This document shows positions 1 to 7,512 of a stretch of DNA of 9,961 nt, piece after piece (the first letter of the stretch is position 1; each line of letters begins with the position of its first letter). The translations under genes were made by a program, and so were the position numbers. The stretch is from contig JACQQZ010000058.1 in the NCBI GenBank assembly GCA_016206755.1, positions 1-9,961 of the forward strand. Direction: 5' to 3'. Source of the stretch: Candidatus Omnitrophota bacterium (GTDB lineage Bacteria; Omnitrophota; Gorgyraeia; 1-14-0-20-64-10; JACQQZ01). The notes under the pieces are model-generated. The model worked only from the letters and a program-made list of their open reading frames with translations. It was not told the DNA's origin and did no database searches.

Positions 1-550
1 GAACGGCTGGATGCTGCCGGGGGGAGTTTTACGGGAGGGGCCGGCTTCTCTGGGGCGGGCCGGCGTTGTGGTTTTAAGCAAGGATGATCCGGCGTCCCGG
101 AATGTTGCCGCGCTCGAGGCAAGAGTCAGGCGTTTCAATCCCGACGCGCTTTTGCTGAGCGCCCAACTGAAGCCCGAGTGTTTTGAAGTGTGGGGCCAGG
201 ACCGGCGGCAACCGTTGGCAGAGTGGAACGGAACGCGCGCCGGCATCTTTTCAGGGATCGCCGACCCGGCGGCTTTCGAGCAAAGTTTGAGGCAGCTCGG
301 CGTCACCCCTGTTTTCCATAAAAAATTCTTGGATCACCACCGCTACGAAAAACAAGCGATCGACCGGCTGGTTTTGGAATGCCAAAGATTGAACGCTGTC
401 GCATTGATGACGACGTTGAAAGACGCCGTGCGAATTCCTCAGGAATGGCTGAAAAACCTGCCTGTTCCGGTGGTGGTGTTGCATGTGAATCTGGAATTAA
501 CGCGTGAAGAGGATTTGATTGAACGACTTCATTCTGTACTGGGCCGTTAG
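1..550 (+). CDS. lpxK: Tetraacyldisaccharide 4'-kinase LpxK, C-terminal part (5' end outside window)
   Basis: This is the last 182 residues of LpxK, with codons in phase from base 2. LpxK transfers phosphate from ATP to the 4' position of tetraacyldisaccharide-1-phosphate, making lipid IVA at the inner membrane. The fragment opens with NGWMLPGGVLREGPASLGRA, which matches the family's NGWxLPAGPLRE...LxxAD block. It continues with FSGIADPAAFEQSLRQLG (residues 83-100 of the fragment), corresponding to the family's AGIA-P-FF-L--G segment, then FLDHHRY (109-115), then MTTLKDAVR (136-144), equivalent to the usual TTEKDAVK motif. The family is about 320-350 residues long, so roughly half is missing upstream. 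The usual Glu of TTEKD is Leu here. The 3' end overlaps the next gene by 32 bases, consistent with one lipid A operon. Identity is confident from the ordered motifs. Confidence 0.93.
   Translation, partial: NGWMLPGGVLREGPASLGRAGVVVLSKDDPASRNVAALEARVRRFNPDALLLSAQLKPECFEVWGQDRRQPLAEWNGTRAGIFSGIADPAAFEQSLRQLGVTPVFHKKFLDHHRYEKQAIDRLVLECQRLNAVALMTTLKDAVRIPQEWLKNLPVPVVVLHVNLELTREEDLIERLHSVLGR
506..513 (+). promoter_or_regulatory. Ribosome binding site for the TTG-started acyltransferase gene
   Basis: GAAGAGGA lies inside the end of lpxK, 5 nt before the TTG at 519. It is the only good Shine-Dalgarno-like stretch near the N-terminus of the acyltransferase. It supports the TTG as the true start rather than a later ATG. 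Confidence 0.6.
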
Positions 551-2483
551 GGTCCTGGGCACAATTTCGCGCGTTTTGCCTGCCGGCATGGCCGTCGGTT
601 TGGGCCGTGCTTTCGGACGGTTGGCGTATTGGGTTCAACCGAAGCGGCAAGCGGTTTGTCTTGGAAATTTGAAAGCGGCGCTTGGAAGAGAGCTTTCTCC
701 CGAAGATTTGGACAGAACATGCAAGCAGGTGTTTGAAAACATGGGCATGTCGTTGATGGAGATGCTGCGTACGCCGGTCATTGGGCCGGCCTATGTCGAG
801 CGGCACGTCAGCGTTCAGGGCAAAAAGCATCTGGACAAAGCTTTGGCGCTCAACCGCGGCGCCATTTTTGTAACCGGTCATTTTGGAAATTGGGAGCTGA
901 TCGGTTTGACGGCAGGGCTGAAAGGTTATCCGGCCAGCGTCCTGGCCCGCCAGCAAGGATTCCCGCGGCTCAATCGGCTCTTGAACAGTTACCGTGAATC
1001 CAAAGGCTGCCGCGTCATCTCCAAGGGAATGGCGGTGCGGCAGATTGTCAAGCGCATCAAAGAAGGCGGCATCGTCGGTATTTTGGCGGATCAGGACGGC
1101 GGCAGGCGCGCAGCGGCCGCGCCGTTTTTCGGCCGCATGGCTTCGACGGCGCAAGGGCCGATTGCCTTGGGCAGAAAATTGGGCTGTCCCGTCCTCCCGA
1201 TTTTTATCGTTCGCGAAGCCGGCATCGATCACACGCTCACCGTTGAGCCCCCTCTGCAAATTCCTCAAACGGGGAATTCGGACAGAGACATTCAGGAAGG
1301 GATCGCCGCTTATTTGAAAGTTCTGGAACGTCATGTTCGTCAGCGCCCGGACCAATGGTTGTGGTTGCACCGCCGGTGGAAGTCAAGTCCGAGCCAGTCG
1401 GTGGCGGCTTTGAGCGATGGAAAAGCGGGGCATCGCACCCAGGCGGCGGCCGTGGCTTCTTTGGTTGAACAGGTGTGGAATGAGCGCGCCCGGCGTGATC
1501 CGCGATTGCAAGGCATGGGCGGGCCCTGGGCGAAACGTCAAACGATCGAGATAAAATTCCGGTCTTCTTTTCACCGGTTTCTCTTGGCGTTCGCCCGGGC
1601 GTGCGGTTTGTTGGCGATCTCCCCCGCCTGGAAATGGCTGCGCTGGACCTTGTCCAAATCTTCGGCAAAGGCATTGGAGCAGTCCTGGGCGGGAGTTGTT
1701 GTCTCCTGCGGCGCTTCGACGGCGCTGGTCAGCGCGGTATGGAGCCGGAGCATGGCCGCGCGAACCGTTCACGTGATGCGTCCCGGCTGGCCATTGGCAG
1801 GCGATTTCGATCTTTGCATTATTCCCCGGCACGATGGGGTAGAAAATTCCCCCAATACGTTGGTCACTGAAGGCGCCCTCCACGCATTGGATTCCGCCGA
1901 GATGGGCGCCATGACGCAGCGCCAGCGCAAACTCTGGTCTTTGGGCCGTCCGCTGCAGATCGGTTTTCTCGTCGGTGGAGATGCCGGCGGCGTGCGCCTG
2001 CCGCCCAAGATGATGGAAACCGTTTCGATGCAGCTCATTTTGGCCGCCAAAAAAGTGCAGGCCGATCTTTTGGTCGTCACCTCCCGGCGCACCTCCGCAG
2101 AAGTCGAACGCATCATCGAAGACCGGTTTGACCAGCATGAAAACTGTCCGCTGCTGGTTCTGGCCAGCCGCGATCGCTCTCCGGGCTATGTTCAAGGCGT
2201 GCTGTCGGCTTCCAGCGTCGTGGTGGTCTCGGGGGATTCGATGTCGATGATCTCGGAAGCCGCCTCCTCCGGCAAGCCGGTGATCGTGTTTAAGCCGGAG
2301 ACATTCTGGCCGTGGGACAAGCACACCCGTTTTATAGAGCTTCTCTCCAGGCAGCGGTTTATCCAGGTCGTTGAACCGGATCAGGTCTGCCGGCGTATTT
2401 TGGATTCGATCAATCAATCGTATGCCCGGCGCGCCATGGATGACCGAACCACTGTTCTCAACCGCTTGCGGGGATGGTTGTAA
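519..2483 (+). CDS. Fusion protein: LpxL/HtrB-family lipid A acyltransferase + ELM1-like (DUF1022) domain
   Basis: This is a 654-residue, two-domain protein. Residues 1-290 are a lysophospholipid/lipid A late acyltransferase of the LpxL/HtrB/LpxM family. The hydrophobic N-terminus is followed by the catalytic HFGNWE (H121...E126, the HX4E motif), then ILADQDGG (188-195) and the family-typical end WLWLHRRWK (280-288). Such enzymes move an acyl chain from acyl-ACP to the lipid A precursor at the inner membrane. Residues about 295-654 resemble ELM1/DUF1022 proteins, a GT-B-like fold of unproven bacterial function. They contain SDGKAGHRTQ (299-308) and a late SGDSMSMISEAASSGKPV (571-588). The TTG start at 519 is chosen for the GAAGAGGA just upstream and the correct family N-terminus. 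It overlaps lpxK by 32 bases. No stop or Shine-Dalgarno separates the domains, although GTG codon 295 could in principle restart translation. The acyltransferase call is firm and the ELM1 call fairly firm. Confidence 0.88.
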   Translation: MNDFILYWAVRVLGTISRVLPAGMAVGLGRAFGRLAYWVQPKRQAVCLGNLKAALGRELSPEDLDRTCKQVFENMGMSLMEMLRTPVIGPAYVERHVSVQGKKHLDKALALNRGAIFVTGHFGNWELIGLTAGLKGYPASVLARQQGFPRLNRLLNSYRESKGCRVISKGMAVRQIVKRIKEGGIVGILADQDGGRRAAAAPFFGRMASTAQGPIALGRKLGCPVLPIFIVREAGIDHTLTVEPPLQIPQTGNSDRDIQEGIAAYLKVLERHVRQRPDQWLWLHRRWKSSPSQSVAALSDGKAGHRTQAAAVASLVEQVWNERARRDPRLQGMGGPWAKRQTIEIKFRSSFHRFLLAFARACGLLAISPAWKWLRWTLSKSSAKALEQSWAGVVVSCGASTALVSAVWSRSMAARTVHVMRPGWPLAGDFDLCIIPRHDGVENSPNTLVTEGALHALDSAEMGAMTQRQRKLWSLGRPLQIGFLVGGDAGGVRLPPKMMETVSMQLILAAKKVQADLLVVTSRRTSAEVERIIEDRFDQHENCPLLVLASRDRSPGYVQGVLSASSVVVVSGDSMSMISEAASSGKPVIVFKPETFWPWDKHTRFIELLSRQRFIQVVEPDQVCRRILDSINQSYARRAMDDRTTVLNRLRGWL

Positions 2484-2487
2484 CCCG

Positions 2488-4626
2488 ATGAAAATTCTTC
2501 AGCTTATTCCGCAGCTGGAAGTCGGCGGCGTTGAAACCGGGACGCTGGATGTTGCCCAGGGCTTCATTGAAAGAGGCCACACTGCCCTGGTCATTTCCAA
2601 TGGGGGGGTGCTGGTCAAGCGCTTGGAGCAGATGGGCGGACGGCACATTCGGCTTCCGATCCACCGGAAAGATCCGTGGACCCTCTGGAAAATGGTGCAA
2701 AAAGTTTCGGAGATTATCGAGCGCGAGCAGGTGGACATCATTCATGCCCGAAGCCGCGTTCCGGCCATCGTCGGCTATTGGGCATGGCGTCGCGTTGCCC
2801 GAAAGACGCCTCTGATGCAAGGCCGGGAACGTTGGCCGACGTTCGTCACCACATGCCACGGGTTTTATCGCCCGCATTGGTTTAGTTTTCCCGCAAGCTG
2901 GGGGCGGTGCGTCATTGCCGCGACAGATGCCATGGCGCGGCATCTGATTGATTCCTTCGGCGTGACCCCGGAGCAGCTCAGATTGATTCCGCGCGGCGTC
3001 AATCTGTCGCAGTACGCTTTTCGCAACATCCAAAACGATCCTCCGCGATCGGCCCTGACCATCGGCGTCATCGGACGGCTCACGCCGATCAAAGGGCACG
3101 TCGTATTGCTCAGGGCCATGGCGGCGGTTGTCAAACGCGTGCCGAGAGTTTTACTGCTGGTGATTGGAGACGCCCCGCCGGAAAAGAAGGCCTACGAGCA
3201 GGAGCTCAAGCGCTGGGTGGGACAGTTGGGTTTGGAGAAACAGGTCAGCTTCATCGGCCGGCGCGAAGACATCCCGCAGGTTTTAGCGACGCTGGATCTT
3301 TTGGTGATGCCGTCAACGTACGACGAAGGTTTCGGCAGAGTGCTCATTGAAGCAGGGGCGTGCGGCGTCCCGGTCATTGCCAGCCGCATCGGCGGCACCG
3401 TGGATGTGGTGGAGGATCAAAAAACCGGTTTGCTGGTTCCGCCCTCCGACCCTGCGGCTTTATCGGCCGCCGTGGTCCGGCTTTTGAAGGATCGTCCCGC
3501 CGCCGCCCGAATGGCACAGGAGTTTCGGCGGAAAATCGAGGCGGAATTTACGCATGCGCGAATGATCGAGCGGACATTCCGGGCTTACGAAGAAGCCGCT
3601 GCAACCTTACGCATTCTCGTGATGAAGCTGGGCGCCGTCGGGGATGTCGCCCTGATCACCCCCTCGCTGCGCGCGCTGCGGCAGCGCTTCCCCAAGGCGC
3701 ACTTGAGCGTTGTGGTGGGCCGCGAGAGCCGGGAGCTGCTGCAACGCTGCCCCTACATTGACAGCTTGATTGTTTTCGACCGCCGCCGGGACGGCAATTT
3801 TCCGGGACTTTGGCGGTTGGGCAGTTCTCTGCGGAAATCTCAAGTGGACATCGTCGTCGATTTTCAAAACAACCGGATCAGCCATTGGCTGGGGGCCTTC
3901 AGCGGCGCCCCGGTGCGCATCGGATACGACGGGCGGCGTTGGAGCCGGTGTTTGACCCATCGCGTTCAAAATCCTCCGCAGCCGGTTCCGGCCGTCGATC
4001 ATCAATTTCATCTTCTCAAAACGCTGGGCATTCAGAATCCGGACCGGCGGTTGGAGCTTTGGCCCAGCCAAGCCGATCATCAGTGCGTGGAGCAGGTGCT
4101 CATTGAAGCTTGGGTTCCTCCGAAAGCCGTTTTGGTCGGCATGCATGTCGGGGGCAGCCAGCGCTGGCAGAGCAAACGCTGGCCGGCGGAATATTACGCG
4201 GAATTGATCGACCGGTTGGCTTCCAAAAAACATGTCCGCGTGGTTTTGACCGGAGCCAAGCCCGATTTGCCGTTGGCTCAACAGGTGCTGAAGCTGACTC
4301 GAGCCAAACCGGTGATGGCCGTGGGGCGCACATCGCTCATGGAGCTGGCGGCGCTGATCGGCCGTTGCAATGCTTTCCTGGTGCCGGACACCGCCCCGCT
4401 TCACATGGCAGCGGCCCTCAGCGTTCCGACGGTGGCTCTTTTTGGTTCAACGGATCCGGCCCGGCACGCGCCTCCGTCGGAGCGGCTGACGGTGCTCAAA
4501 AAAAATCTTCCCTGCTCGCCTTGCTACCGCTCCAGCTGCTACCGCCTGGGAAAAAATCACATGGAATGCATGCGCGCCCTGACCGTGGATGAGGTGTATT
4601 CGGCTTTATGCGCATCCTTCTCTTAA
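2488..4626 (+). CDS. Bifunctional glycosyltransferase: GT4 domain fused to GT9 (heptosyltransferase-like) domain
   Basis: This 712-residue protein carries two glycosyltransferases end to end. Residues 1-370 are GT4 (retaining, GT-B fold): MKILQLIPQLEVGGVE at the N-terminus, DIIHARSR (83-90), TTCHGFYR (121-128), GRLTPIKGH (196-204), and the donor-site EX7E motif from E280 to E288, followed by ACGVPVIAS. Residues 374-712 are GT9, the ADP-heptose:LPS heptosyltransferase family: LVMKLGAVGDVALITPSLRAL with the conserved GD (D386), the SKRWPAEYY block (562-570), PDTAPLHMAAA (633-643) and FGSTDPARH (652-660). A four-Cys cluster lies at 676-694. Stand-alone GT9 proteins start almost exactly where this domain begins, so the join looks like read-through of two once-separate genes. 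ATG 2488 gives the classic GT4 N-terminus and sits 4 nt after the previous stop. The purine stretch GGGGA (2470-2474) is rather distant. The sugars are not predictable, but a role in LPS core assembly fits. Confidence 0.9.
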   Translation: MKILQLIPQLEVGGVETGTLDVAQGFIERGHTALVISNGGVLVKRLEQMGGRHIRLPIHRKDPWTLWKMVQKVSEIIEREQVDIIHARSRVPAIVGYWAWRRVARKTPLMQGRERWPTFVTTCHGFYRPHWFSFPASWGRCVIAATDAMARHLIDSFGVTPEQLRLIPRGVNLSQYAFRNIQNDPPRSALTIGVIGRLTPIKGHVVLLRAMAAVVKRVPRVLLLVIGDAPPEKKAYEQELKRWVGQLGLEKQVSFIGRREDIPQVLATLDLLVMPSTYDEGFGRVLIEAGACGVPVIASRIGGTVDVVEDQKTGLLVPPSDPAALSAAVVRLLKDRPAAARMAQEFRRKIEAEFTHARMIERTFRAYEEAAATLRILVMKLGAVGDVALITPSLRALRQRFPKAHLSVVVGRESRELLQRCPYIDSLIVFDRRRDGNFPGLWRLGSSLRKSQVDIVVDFQNNRISHWLGAFSGAPVRIGYDGRRWSRCLTHRVQNPPQPVPAVDHQFHLLKTLGIQNPDRRLELWPSQADHQCVEQVLIEAWVPPKAVLVGMHVGGSQRWQSKRWPAEYYAELIDRLASKKHVRVVLTGAKPDLPLAQQVLKLTRAKPVMAVGRTSLMELAALIGRCNAFLVPDTAPLHMAAALSVPTVALFGSTDPARHAPPSERLTVLKKNLPCSPCYRSSCYRLGKNHMECMRALTVDEVYSALCASFS

Positions 4627-5720
4627 CGACCCATTTGGACGTCGGCGGGATCTCCAACTACGTCGTCAGTCTGGCCAAGGCGTTGACCCGCAGAAATCAC
4701 TCCGTCATTGTGATGTCGGCCGGAGGATCGATGGTGGCCGACCTGCAGAAAGCCGGCATCCTGCACCTCCCGCTTTCCCTGCGCGTGAAATCCGAGATGC
4801 ACCCATGGATGTTAAAAGCCATCGCCCAAATTTTAAAAGCGGTTGGCGGGCAGCGGCCGGATGTCATTCACGCGCACACGCGCGTGACCCATTGGGCTGC
4901 CGGCGTTTCCGGTCGCCTGGCAAAAATCCCCGTTGTCACCACCTGTCACGGTTTTTACCGTTGGCGATGGCACCGTCAAGCGTTTCCATTTTGGGGGAAG
5001 CGTGTCATGGCAGTCTCGAGAACGGTGCACCGGCGGCTGACCATGCGATTTCACGTGCCGCGCCGGAAGGCCGTCTGCATTTCAAATGGGATTGATTGGG
5101 AAGAAAAGAAAGCAAAAAATTTTGATGCGCAGGTTGAGTTTTACCGGCAGGCGTGGGGAATCTCTTCGCAAAAACCGGTGGTCGGTTCCATTGCGCGTTT
5201 GGTGCAGGCCAAAGGCCACGTGATCCTCATTCGGGCTTTTCATGAGCTGCGTCAGCATATTCCCGAAGCGCAGATGGTTTTGGTGGGGGATGGACCTTTG
5301 CGTGAAGAGCTGATCCGGTTGATTTACGAATTGGGTGAACAAGAACATGTTATTCTGACCGGATCTGTGGCGCACACGGCCATTCCTTTAAGCACGTTCA
5401 CTGTTTTTGTACAGCCGTCCCTTCAAGAAGCGTTCGGCTTGTCTTTGGTGGAAGCCATGGCGATGCGGCTGCCTTTGGTTGTCGCCGCTGTCGGCGGGAT
5501 GCGCGAAATTGTCCAAGAGGGTGAAACCGGTTACAAAGTTTCTCCTCGAAATCCCCTTGCTTTGGCAAACGCAATCCGGAAAATTCTTGAAAATCCGCAG
5601 CAGGCAAAAGCGATGGGGGAAGCCGGTTACCGGCGCTACCGCCGGTTGTTCACCATGGATCGAGTGGCATCTGAAGTTGAAGCGGTGTATGCGCAAGTGG
5701 CAGGGGAAAAGCGTTCATGA
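4608..5720 (+). CDS. GT4 family glycosyltransferase (LPS core/outer polysaccharide)
   Basis: This is a 370-residue retaining glycosyltransferase of family GT4, expected to work on nucleotide-sugar donors in the cytoplasm. Visible motifs are MRILLLTTHLDVGGISNYV at the N-terminus, PDVIHAHTRVTHW (84-96), TTCHGFYR (111-118), SNGID (159-163), GSIARLVQAKGH (193-204), GDGPLREEL (227-235), and the EX7E pair E274/E282 followed by VEAMAMRLPLVVA. Length is normal for the family. It shares HGFYR, the VGG N-terminal loop and general layout with the GT4 half of the preceding fusion, so the two are probably diverged duplicates. The ATG lies inside the end of the preceding gene (19-base overlap), with GAGG at 4591-4594, so translation is likely coupled. 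Donor and acceptor cannot be assigned. Confidence 0.9.
   Translation: MRILLLTTHLDVGGISNYVVSLAKALTRRNHSVIVMSAGGSMVADLQKAGILHLPLSLRVKSEMHPWMLKAIAQILKAVGGQRPDVIHAHTRVTHWAAGVSGRLAKIPVVTTCHGFYRWRWHRQAFPFWGKRVMAVSRTVHRRLTMRFHVPRRKAVCISNGIDWEEKKAKNFDAQVEFYRQAWGISSQKPVVGSIARLVQAKGHVILIRAFHELRQHIPEAQMVLVGDGPLREELIRLIYELGEQEHVILTGSVAHTAIPLSTFTVFVQPSLQEAFGLSLVEAMAMRLPLVVAAVGGMREIVQEGETGYKVSPRNPLALANAIRKILENPQQAKAMGEAGYRRYRRLFTMDRVASEVEAVYAQVAGEKRS
5702..5707 (+). promoter_or_regulatory. Ribosome binding site for the deacetylase gene
   Basis: AGGGGA, 9 nt before ATG 5717, lies inside the end of the GT4 gene. It fits coupled translation across an ATGA stop/start overlap. Confidence 0.55.
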
Positions 5721-6517
5721 AAAAAAGCGTTCGAACCGCAGCCATTGTTCTTGGGCTGCTGTTGTTGTGCCTGGCCGGATTTCTGATCAAGCCCCAACCG
5801 TATTACTGCGTTCCGGTGTTGATGTACCATGAAGTGGACCCGCGCCCGATCGGAGAGAGCCGCCTCATCGTTTCCCCGCGGAGCTTCGACCGCCAGATGG
5901 GTCTTCTCAAACGCCGCCGCGCCCAAGCGGTTCCGTTTTCAGAAGTGGTTGAGTCGTTTAAAACGGGCAAAGGGCTTCCCAAGAATGCAGTGGCTCTGAC
6001 TTTCGATGACGGCTTTGAAAATTTTTATACCAATGCGTGGCCTGTCCTGAAAAAGTACGATTTTCCGGCCATCGTTTTTATCATTACCCAAGAAGTGGGA
6101 AAACCGGGGTTTCTCACGTGGGACCAGATCGTCGAATTGGACCGCGCCGGAGTGACCATCGGTTCTCACTCCATCGATCATCCTTGGCTGCCGGCGCTCC
6201 GGGAGGAGGACCTTCGACGCGAGCTTGTGGAATCCAAGCGAATTTTAGAGGAGAAATTGGGGCACGCCGTCGATTATTTTTGTTATCCGATGGGAGCCCA
6301 CGACGCGCGCGTGATCGAAGCCGTCAAATCCGCCGGCTATCTGGGGGCAAGCGCCACCCATCCCGGGCGCTTGGCTTCCAATACAAATCCGTATGCCGTC
6401 AAGCGGATGCGGATTTGGAAAAATTCCGACAACCTCGTCGTCTTTTGGGCCCAGAGCAGCGGTTACTACACATGGTGGAAAGAATTCAGAAAGAAGAAGA
6501 AGGCCAACAAAGAATAA
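5717..6517 (+). CDS. Membrane-anchored polysaccharide deacetylase (NodB/CE4 family)
   Basis: This 266-residue protein has an N-terminal basic stretch and one hydrophobic segment (about residues 7-25, AAIVLGLLLLCLAGFLI), read as a signal anchor that places the enzyme outside the cytoplasm. The CE4/NodB fold shows its motifs in order: MYHEV (36-40); TFDDGF (95-100) with the catalytic and metal-binding D97/D98; SHSIDH (150-155) with the H-x3-H metal ligands H151 and H155; and FCYPMG (188-193). Such enzymes remove N- or O-acetyl groups from glycans, and the MYHEV start resembles the PgaB/IcaB branch. The tail is very basic (KKKK near 259-262). The gene overlaps the GT4 gene by 4 bases (ATGA). Its place among LPS glycosyltransferases suggests the substrate is an LPS sugar or a surface polysaccharide rather than peptidoglycan. 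That is inference. Confidence 0.9.
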   Translation: MKKSVRTAAIVLGLLLLCLAGFLIKPQPYYCVPVLMYHEVDPRPIGESRLIVSPRSFDRQMGLLKRRRAQAVPFSEVVESFKTGKGLPKNAVALTFDDGFENFYTNAWPVLKKYDFPAIVFIITQEVGKPGFLTWDQIVELDRAGVTIGSHSIDHPWLPALREEDLRRELVESKRILEEKLGHAVDYFCYPMGAHDARVIEAVKSAGYLGASATHPGRLASNTNPYAVKRMRIWKNSDNLVVFWAQSSGYYTWWKEFRKKKKANKE

Positions 6518-7512
6518 TCATCGTTGGCGTCAACTGGCTGGGGGATGCCTTGTTTATGTCTCCGGCCATCCGCGCCATACGCAAGGCGCACCCGCATGCG
6601 CACGTGGCCTGCCTTGTTCCGCCGCGTTGCCGGGAGCTGCTGAAAGGCAACCCGCACCTGAATGCCATTCTTTGCTTTGATGAGCGCGGCGCGGACCGCG
6701 GCTTGGCCGGTTTTTCCCGTCTTGTCCGAACGCTGCGGGCGGGGCGCTTCGACGCGGCTTATCTGTTTCACCGCTCTTTCACCCGGACGATCGCTGCGGC
6801 TTTGGCAGGCATTCCTCAGCGCATCGGATATTCGACTTGGAAACGCGCGTGGCTTTTGACAAAAGCCGTTCCGATGCCTCCCAAAGACACGCTTCATAAA
6901 ATCCAGTATTTTCTCAATCTGCTGGAACGCTCCGGCATCCCTTCCGATGGAACGCATTACGACTTGAGCATTCCTGACGCGGATCGTCTCTATGCGCAAG
7001 GGTTGTTGAGAGCGGCCGGGTGCGATTCGACGCATCTGAAAGTGGCCATCCACGCAGGCGCCAACTGGCATCTGAAGCGCTGGCCGGCCAAACTTTTTGC
7101 CCGCTTGGGGGACCTCTTGAGCGAACGCCACCAGGCGCGCATCCTTTTTATCGGCTCCGCCGATGACCGTCCTTTGGCGGAGGGGATTGTACGGCGCATG
7201 ACGCAGCCCGCCTCGATTTTGTGCGGGCAAACGACGTTGACGCAGTTGGCGGCTTTGATGAAGGAAGTGGATTGGGTGGTTTCAAATGATTCCGGCCCGC
7301 TGCACATTGCTGCGGCGGTGCGCGCCCGCGTGATTGGACTGTTTGGCCCGACGCGCCCGGAGCTGACGGCCCCTCCCGCCGCCGAAAACGTAAAAATTCT
7401 TTTCGGGTCAATCGGATGCCCCGTCCCTTGTTACCGTCAGTGGTGTCCGATCAACCTCTGCATGAGACAGATCACGCCTGAAAACGTCGCCGGCTTGATT
7501 GGAAAAAACTGA
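6472..7512 (+). CDS. waaF: ADP-heptose:LPS heptosyltransferase II (WaaF-like, GT9)
   Basis: This 346-residue GT9 glycosyltransferase is the most WaaF-like of the four GT9 domains here. It would add L-glycero-D-manno-heptose from ADP-heptose to the inner core. The N-terminal block IIIVGVNWLGDALFMSPAIR (residues 15-34) matches the WaaF signature NWVGD-----PALRAI and keeps the catalytic Asp (D25). HAGANWHLKRWP (194-205), SNDSGPLHIAAA (271-282, ADP-heptose site) and FGPTRPELTAP (291-301) follow. Four cysteines cluster at 316, 320, 325 and 330. ATG 6472 is the last canonical in-frame start before the domain, but it has no clear Shine-Dalgarno and overlaps the deacetylase by 46 bases. The first 13 residues look non-native. 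A start at ATA 6514 or ATC 6517 after AGAAGAAGAAGG is possible. The stop shares one base with the next ATG. Confidence 0.88.
   Translation: MVERIQKEEEGQQRIIIVGVNWLGDALFMSPAIRAIRKAHPHAHVACLVPPRCRELLKGNPHLNAILCFDERGADRGLAGFSRLVRTLRAGRFDAAYLFHRSFTRTIAAALAGIPQRIGYSTWKRAWLLTKAVPMPPKDTLHKIQYFLNLLERSGIPSDGTHYDLSIPDADRLYAQGLLRAAGCDSTHLKVAIHAGANWHLKRWPAKLFARLGDLLSERHQARILFIGSADDRPLAEGIVRRMTQPASILCGQTTLTQLAALMKEVDWVVSNDSGPLHIAAAVRARVIGLFGPTRPELTAPPAAENVKILFGSIGCPVPCYRQWCPINLCMRQITPENVAGLIGKN
6492..6503 (+). promoter_or_regulatory. Purine-rich stretch, possible ribosome binding site for waaF
   Basis: This polypurine run, close to AGAAGAAGAAGG, lies downstream of ATG 6472 and about 10-13 nt before codons ATA/ATC, at which the conserved GT9 N-terminus begins. 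If it is the real ribosome binding site, the gene starts at a rare ATA or ATC codon and the overlap with the deacetylase shrinks to about 1-4 bases, in line with the other junctions. The same bases also encode the basic deacetylase tail, which could explain the purine bias on its own. Confidence 0.3.

Noticed and set aside
303..1370. Long minus-strand open frame (355 codons) opposite lpxK and the acyltransferase
   Set aside because: It is antisense to two clear genes, its composition is rich in Arg/Gln/His/Pro as expected of a shadow frame, and no family motif is visible.
1383..2417. Minus-strand open frame (344 codons) opposite the ELM1-like domain
   Set aside because: It is a shadow of the plus-strand coding region, has His/Arg/Gly-rich random composition and no recognisable domain.
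2371..2487. Upstream extension of the GT4-GT9 fusion to an earlier start in frame
   Set aside because: The extra 39 residues overlap the previous gene, look random, and the classic GT4 N-terminus begins at ATG 2488.
3607..4404. Minus-strand open frame (265 codons) opposite the GT9 half of the fusion
   Set aside because: The plus strand carries complete GT9 motifs here and the antisense product has no motif.
3619..4626. A separate GT9 gene starting at GTG 3619 or ATG 3622 inside the fusion
   Set aside because: The frame is open and continuous from 2488, there is no Shine-Dalgarno at suitable spacing, and the start would remove the first residues of the conserved GT9 strand. It was kept as one fusion.
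6037..6471. Upstream extension of the WaaF-like frame over the deacetylase gene
   Set aside because: This stretch encodes the catalytic core of the deacetylase in another frame, and its translation here is Arg-rich and lacks GT9 features.
6466..7230. Minus-strand open frame (254 codons) opposite waaF
   Set aside because: It is antisense to a conserved heptosyltransferase and shows no family signature.
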